Shown here: in pieces, positions 5,641 through 8,468 of the stretch
Layout: each line of letters starts with the position of its first letter
Position numbering within the stretch: position 1 is the first letter of the stretch
Assembly (NCBI GenBank): GCA_022571615.1
Contig: JACZXM010000104.1
Coordinates: 1 to 8,468, forward strand
Source of the DNA: Acidobacteriota bacterium
GTDB taxonomy: Bacteria; Acidobacteriota; UBA890; WLXD01
Reading direction: 5' to 3'
DNA: 8,468 nucleotides
Translations under genes and position numbers: made by a program
The notes under the pieces: model-generated
Told to the model about the DNA's origin: nothing
Seen by the model: the letters and a program-made list of their open reading frames with translations, nothing else
The model's database searches: none

Positions 5641-7731
5641 ATGACGCGCAAGTTCATCCTCCCAAGCCAGTCGGTTGTAGGTCGCGATCTGGACTACGCG
5701 GGCGACCTGAACGAGCAGCAGTACGCAGCGGTCACCTGCGGTGAAGGCCCCAAGCTTGTCATCGCCGGGGCCGGAACCGGGAAAACGAGAACGCTCACTT
5801 ACCGGGTCGCCTGGCTGCTGAGCCAGGGGGTGGCGCCCGATCGGATCCTGCTGGTGACCTTCACCAACAAGGCGGCACGAGAGATGGTGGAGCGCGTGCG
5901 GCGGCTCACAGGCGCGGAAATGCACCGGCTCTGGGGCGGAACGTTCCATTCGGTGGGCGCTCGCCTGCTTCGGCGCCACGGGCACCTGCTCGGGTACACG
6001 GACAGCTTCTCGATCCTGGATGGCGGGGATCAGATCGACCTCATCCGGCTATGCGTCACCGATGTCGGGATCCCGGTCGAACACAAGCGCTTCCCGTCGC
6101 CAAGGGTGCTGCGCTCGGTCCTCTCTCTGCATGCGAACACCCGTTCCCATCTGGGCGAACTGCTAACCGAGCGGTACCCGAGCCTGGGCCAGTGGGAACA
6201 GGAGATCCAGGCGGTGGGCAAGCTCTACGCCCGGCGTAAGCGTTTGGCCAACGCCATGGACTACGACGATCTGCTGCTCTTGTGGTTGAAGCTGTGGGTG
6301 GAGCACACTGAGGTGCGAATCCGCTACGGCCAGCAGCTGCGCCACGTCTTGGTGGACGAGTATCAGGACACCAATGTGATACAGGGCGAGATCGTCGAGG
6401 CGCTTGCGGCCGCGAACGGCGGCAACCTACTCGTCGTCGGCGATGACTGCCAGAGCATCTATGCCTTCCGAGGGGCCCACTACGAGAACATCCTAGGGTT
6501 CCCAGAGCGCAACCCGGGGACCGAGATCTTCCGCCTGGAGATCAACTACCGCTCCACCCCCGAGATTCTGGAGTTGACCAACGCCAGCATTCGGTGCAAC
6601 CGGAACCAGTACCGCAAGCGCCTTCAGGCGGAGAGGGCCTCGGGCATGCCGCCGGCCTTGGTGGCTTGCAATTACTCCGAACAGGAGGCGATATTTGTCG
6701 CCGAGCGCATCCTGCAACTGCGCGACGAGGGAACCCCCCTGCACCAGGTGGCGATCCTCTATCGAGCCCACTCGCATCGCCTGTCGGTGGAAACGACTTT
6801 GTTACGCTACGACATACCGTACGAGATCCGTGGCGGCGTCCGCTTTTTCGAGCAGGCCCATATCAAGGATGTCACCGCACACCTGCGCCTGTTGCACAAC
6901 CCACGCGACGAGATCGCCTTCCGACGTGCCATTGTTCTCCAACCGGGCATCGGCAACGTGACGGCCCGGCGCACGTGGCAGGCGGTCGGCGCCGTCGAGA
7001 ACGGAGAGCAGCTGCTCGAGCGCCTGCGCGACGAGATCGTCTCGCGTCAGGTAGGACCGCGGGCCCGGCACGGCTGGGAGGCTTTTCGCGCCACGCTGGA
7101 GGCGGTGGCCGAGAACGCCGAGCAGCCGCAGGCGGCGGTGCAGGCGGTACTCGAGCATGGCTACGCGGAGTACGCTGCGACTCGGTTTACGAATTCCGAA
7201 TCACGCCTCGAGGATCTCGAACAGCTCTCGATCTTCGCGGCCCAGTACGAGAACGTGGGCTCGTTTCTCGAGGAGCTCGTTCTGCTGGGCGAGTTGTACG
7301 GTCAGGATGTGCGCGCTGGCGGCGCTGGCGACGAATCGGCCGTGATCCTGTCGACGGTCCATCAGGCCAAAGGACTCGAATGGGACGTGGTGTTTCTGGT
7401 TCACTTGGTAGAAGGAGCACTGCCGAGCCCGCGTGCACTCGACGATCCGGGTGGGGAAGAGGAGGAGCGCCGCATCTTCTACGTCGCTACGACGCGGGCC
7501 CGGAATGAGTTGTATCTGAGCTACCCGATTGTCCGACCGGGGGGAATGAGGGGTTCGCTGCTACAGCAGCCGTCGCGCTTCCTGCAGGAGCTGCCCGCGG
7601 ATCTGATGGAGCCCTGGGAGCTCTCGCAGGCTCCGCCGGCCGGCGATCGAGAACGGAAATGGAGGCATGAGAGTGTCGAATACGACCCCAACGTGGATCC
7701 GGTGTACAACGATGAAGATTTTCCACAGTGA
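5641..7731 (+). CDS. UvrD/PcrA-type superfamily 1A DNA helicase
   Basis: This is a 696-residue ATP-dependent 3'-5' DNA helicase of the UvrD/Rep/PcrA family, which unwinds DNA in excision repair, mismatch repair or replication restart. The motifs run in order: Q motif (DLNEQQYAAV, 22-31), Walker A (AGAGTGKT, 42-49, Lys48), Ia (TFTNKAA, 73-79), Walker B (DEYQDTN, from Asp239-Glu240), III (GDDCQSIYAFRGA, 267-279), IV (INYRS, 301-305), V (VHQAKGLEWD, from 573) and VI (RRIFYVATTRA, to 620, Arg619 as arginine finger). The 2B segment (GGVRFFEQAHIKD) is also typical. After the helicase core there is no recognisable C-terminal Tudor-like module; the chain ends in an acidic tail (DPNVDPVYNDEDFPQ). The residues between ATG 5641 and the Q motif fit other N-termini of this group, supporting the start although no Shine-Dalgarno is visible and a hairpin abuts it. 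UvrD, PcrA and Rep cannot be separated here, so no symbol is given. Confidence 0.95.
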   Translation: MTRKFILPSQSVVGRDLDYAGDLNEQQYAAVTCGEGPKLVIAGAGTGKTRTLTYRVAWLLSQGVAPDRILLVTFTNKAAREMVERVRRLTGAEMHRLWGGTFHSVGARLLRRHGHLLGYTDSFSILDGGDQIDLIRLCVTDVGIPVEHKRFPSPRVLRSVLSLHANTRSHLGELLTERYPSLGQWEQEIQAVGKLYARRKRLANAMDYDDLLLLWLKLWVEHTEVRIRYGQQLRHVLVDEYQDTNVIQGEIVEALAAANGGNLLVVGDDCQSIYAFRGAHYENILGFPERNPGTEIFRLEINYRSTPEILELTNASIRCNRNQYRKRLQAERASGMPPALVACNYSEQEAIFVAERILQLRDEGTPLHQVAILYRAHSHRLSVETTLLRYDIPYEIRGGVRFFEQAHIKDVTAHLRLLHNPRDEIAFRRAIVLQPGIGNVTARRTWQAVGAVENGEQLLERLRDEIVSRQVGPRARHGWEAFRATLEAVAENAEQPQAAVQAVLEHGYAEYAATRFTNSESRLEDLEQLSIFAAQYENVGSFLEELVLLGELYGQDVRAGGAGDESAVILSTVHQAKGLEWDVVFLVHLVEGALPSPRALDDPGGEEEERRIFYVATTRARNELYLSYPIVRPGGMRGSLLQQPSRFLQELPADLMEPWELSQAPPAGDRERKWRHESVEYDPNVDPVYNDEDFPQ

Positions 7732-8194
7732 CCCGCGTTCGCCGTCTAGGAAGCCGTACCGGCCCTTGAATCCGGCATCCGGACGGCCTGTCAGGGCAAG
7801 CACCCCGTGGGTCATCGCGCAGGTGGTTGCATTCGCGCTGGCGCTCGCCGGCACCGCCTTCGCGGTCGCCGACCTGCGGCTCGGAGAGCACGGCTTTGAC
7901 TGGACGACCGTCGAGCAGGACCGCGCCCACTTTCGCTGGACGGCCGAGGTCATCAACGACACGACGCAGGATGTCGAGGTCGAGGTGACCGTCGACTTGC
8001 TCGACGACGACGATGCCGTCATCGCCAGCGACAGCACCTCCGCGACGCTCGCCGCGGGGCAGCGAGCGCGCGTCGAGCACGACGGCTCGTTGCCGTTCGA
8101 CCGTGCGGCCGACGTGGTTTCGTTCCGCTTTCGCCTCGATCCCGGCCCTCCCAACCGAGGGTTCCGAAAGGAATTCGTCCGCACAGCCAACTAA
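7712..8194 (+). CDS. Small membrane-anchored beta-rich protein (FxLYD-like)
   Basis: This is a 160-residue protein with a basic N-terminal stretch (about 1-30), one hydrophobic segment at about 33-53 and then an acidic beta-rich domain outside the membrane. The pattern FRWTAEVINDTTQDVEVEVTV, an acidic turn (LLDDDDAVIASD), then a TLAAGQ turn and alternating strands resembles the FxLYD or similar Ig-like folds of bacterial surface proteins (inferred from pattern only). The start is uncertain: ATG 7712 overlaps the helicase gene by 20 bases but lacks a Shine-Dalgarno. In-frame GTG 7673 lies 7 bases after GGAGG (7661-7665), and ATG 7667 is only one base after it. The overlap with the helicase gene implies co-transcription. 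Function is unknown; probably a last, accessory gene of the acyP-sppA-helicase run. Confidence 0.75.
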   Translation: MKIFHSDPRSPSRKPYRPLNPASGRPVRASTPWVIAQVVAFALALAGTAFAVADLRLGEHGFDWTTVEQDRAHFRWTAEVINDTTQDVEVEVTVDLLDDDDAVIASDSTSATLAAGQRARVEHDGSLPFDRAADVVSFRFRLDPGPPNRGFRKEFVRTAN

Positions 8195-8231
8195 CCGGGC
8201 AAGTCGGCTGGCGGTCCCCTCCCGTGTTTGC

Positions 8232-8237
8232 TATAAA
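8232..8237 (+). promoter_or_regulatory. Possible -10 box for the last gene
   Basis: TATAAA in GCTATAAAACT is the only AT-rich patch in the 110-base gap 8195-8304 and lies about 70 bases before ATG 8305. No TTGACA-like -35 is seen at the right distance (the bases there read TGGCGG), so this is only a candidate sigma-70 promoter. A 10-base palindrome CCGCATGCGG (8242-8251) follows where a transcript would begin. I see no clear terminator for the upstream operon. Confidence 0.3.
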
Positions 8238-8245
8238 ACTGCCGC

Positions 8246-8308
8246 ATGCGGGTATGTCCTCTTCCTAGCCGAATTCACGGCTTCGCCCCCGGTCGATCGT
8301 CGCAATGA
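8246..8308 (+). CDS. Possible 20-residue upstream ORF
   Basis: ATG 8246 opens a 20-codon frame (MRVCPLPSRIHGFAPGRSSQ). Its TGA (8306-8308) overlaps the next gene's ATG in the arrangement ATGA. No ribosome binding site is visible before it, and it has no recognised motif, so it may be chance. If translated, it would couple translation to the downstream gene, which has no Shine-Dalgarno of its own. Confidence 0.12.
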   Translation: MRVCPLPSRIHGFAPGRSSQ

Positions 8309-8468
8309 GAACCGCCGCAGAGGTGCGCGCCTACTTCCTCGGCAACTGGCGCGAGATCGTTCCGGAGATCCTGGTCACCGCGGTGCGGGTGAGCACCGTG
8401 CCCGCAGATCCGAACGTCGTAGAGATCGAGTTGCTGGGACAGCCGGGTGCCGTACGCCGATTGCTGTG
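8305..8468 (+). CDS. Unknown protein, N-terminal part only (cut by window end)
   Basis: Fifty-four codons from ATG 8305 stay open to the end of the window, beginning MRTAAEVRAYFLGNWREIVP and continuing with a stretch that alternates hydrophobic and polar residues (VTAVRVSTV, NVVEIELLG), suggesting a helix followed by beta strands. There is no membrane segment or known motif in this part. No Shine-Dalgarno precedes the ATG, so the start is tentative. I do not recognise the family. Confidence 0.5.
   Translation, partial: MRTAAEVRAYFLGNWREIVPEILVTAVRVSTVPADPNVVEIELLGQPGAVRRLL

Noticed and set aside
8209..8232. Sigma-54 promoter (TGGCGG ... TTGCT)
   Set aside because: The GG and GC elements are 17 bases apart instead of the required 10.

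Overview
The window is GC-rich bacterial DNA (by eye clearly above 60% GC; not computed), densely coded, with typical Gram-negative content: an O-antigen ligase/polymerase-family membrane protein, a long-form signal peptide peptidase (SppA) and a UvrD/PcrA-type helicase. The helicase N-terminus resembles forms I associate with deltaproteobacterial lineages. An uncultured proteobacterium or Desulfobacterota/Myxococcota-like organism is my best guess, with low confidence. No rRNA, tRNA, CRISPR array or recognisable transposase gene is present.

Layout: (1) 1-1674, two plus-strand genes: a membrane-anchored protein of unknown function and an HD-domain phosphohydrolase. (2) 1700-3049, minus strand, convergent with the HD gene: an O-antigen ligase-like protein with a TTG start and a near-perfect Shine-Dalgarno. 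(3) 3050-3452, a 403-base non-coding stretch dominated by a 278-base palindromic element (3077-3354) with 32-base terminal inverted repeats and two internal long hairpins. A third copy of the 32-base repeat (1672-1703) lies at the far end of the ligase gene, so the gene is bracketed by repeats. (4) 3453-8194, a probable plus-strand operon: acylphosphatase, SppA, UvrD-like helicase and a small membrane-anchored beta-rich protein, with gaps of 40 and 30 bases and then an overlap. A strong 15-bp hairpin covers the sppA stop and ends at the helicase start codon. (5) 8195-8468, a short intergenic region with a weak -10-like box, then a gene cut off by the window end.

The operon genes are housekeeping types (acyl-phosphate hydrolysis, membrane peptide turnover, DNA unwinding and repair) and do not form one obvious pathway. 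The most unusual material is the repeat family. The 32-base repeat occurs three times, twice as the ends of the folded element and once exactly where the HD and ligase genes converge, where it overlaps both stop codons. It looks like a non-autonomous, MITE-like element or a structured-RNA repeat. Whether it mobilised the ligase gene is inference. I see no clear defence, secretion or biosynthetic system.
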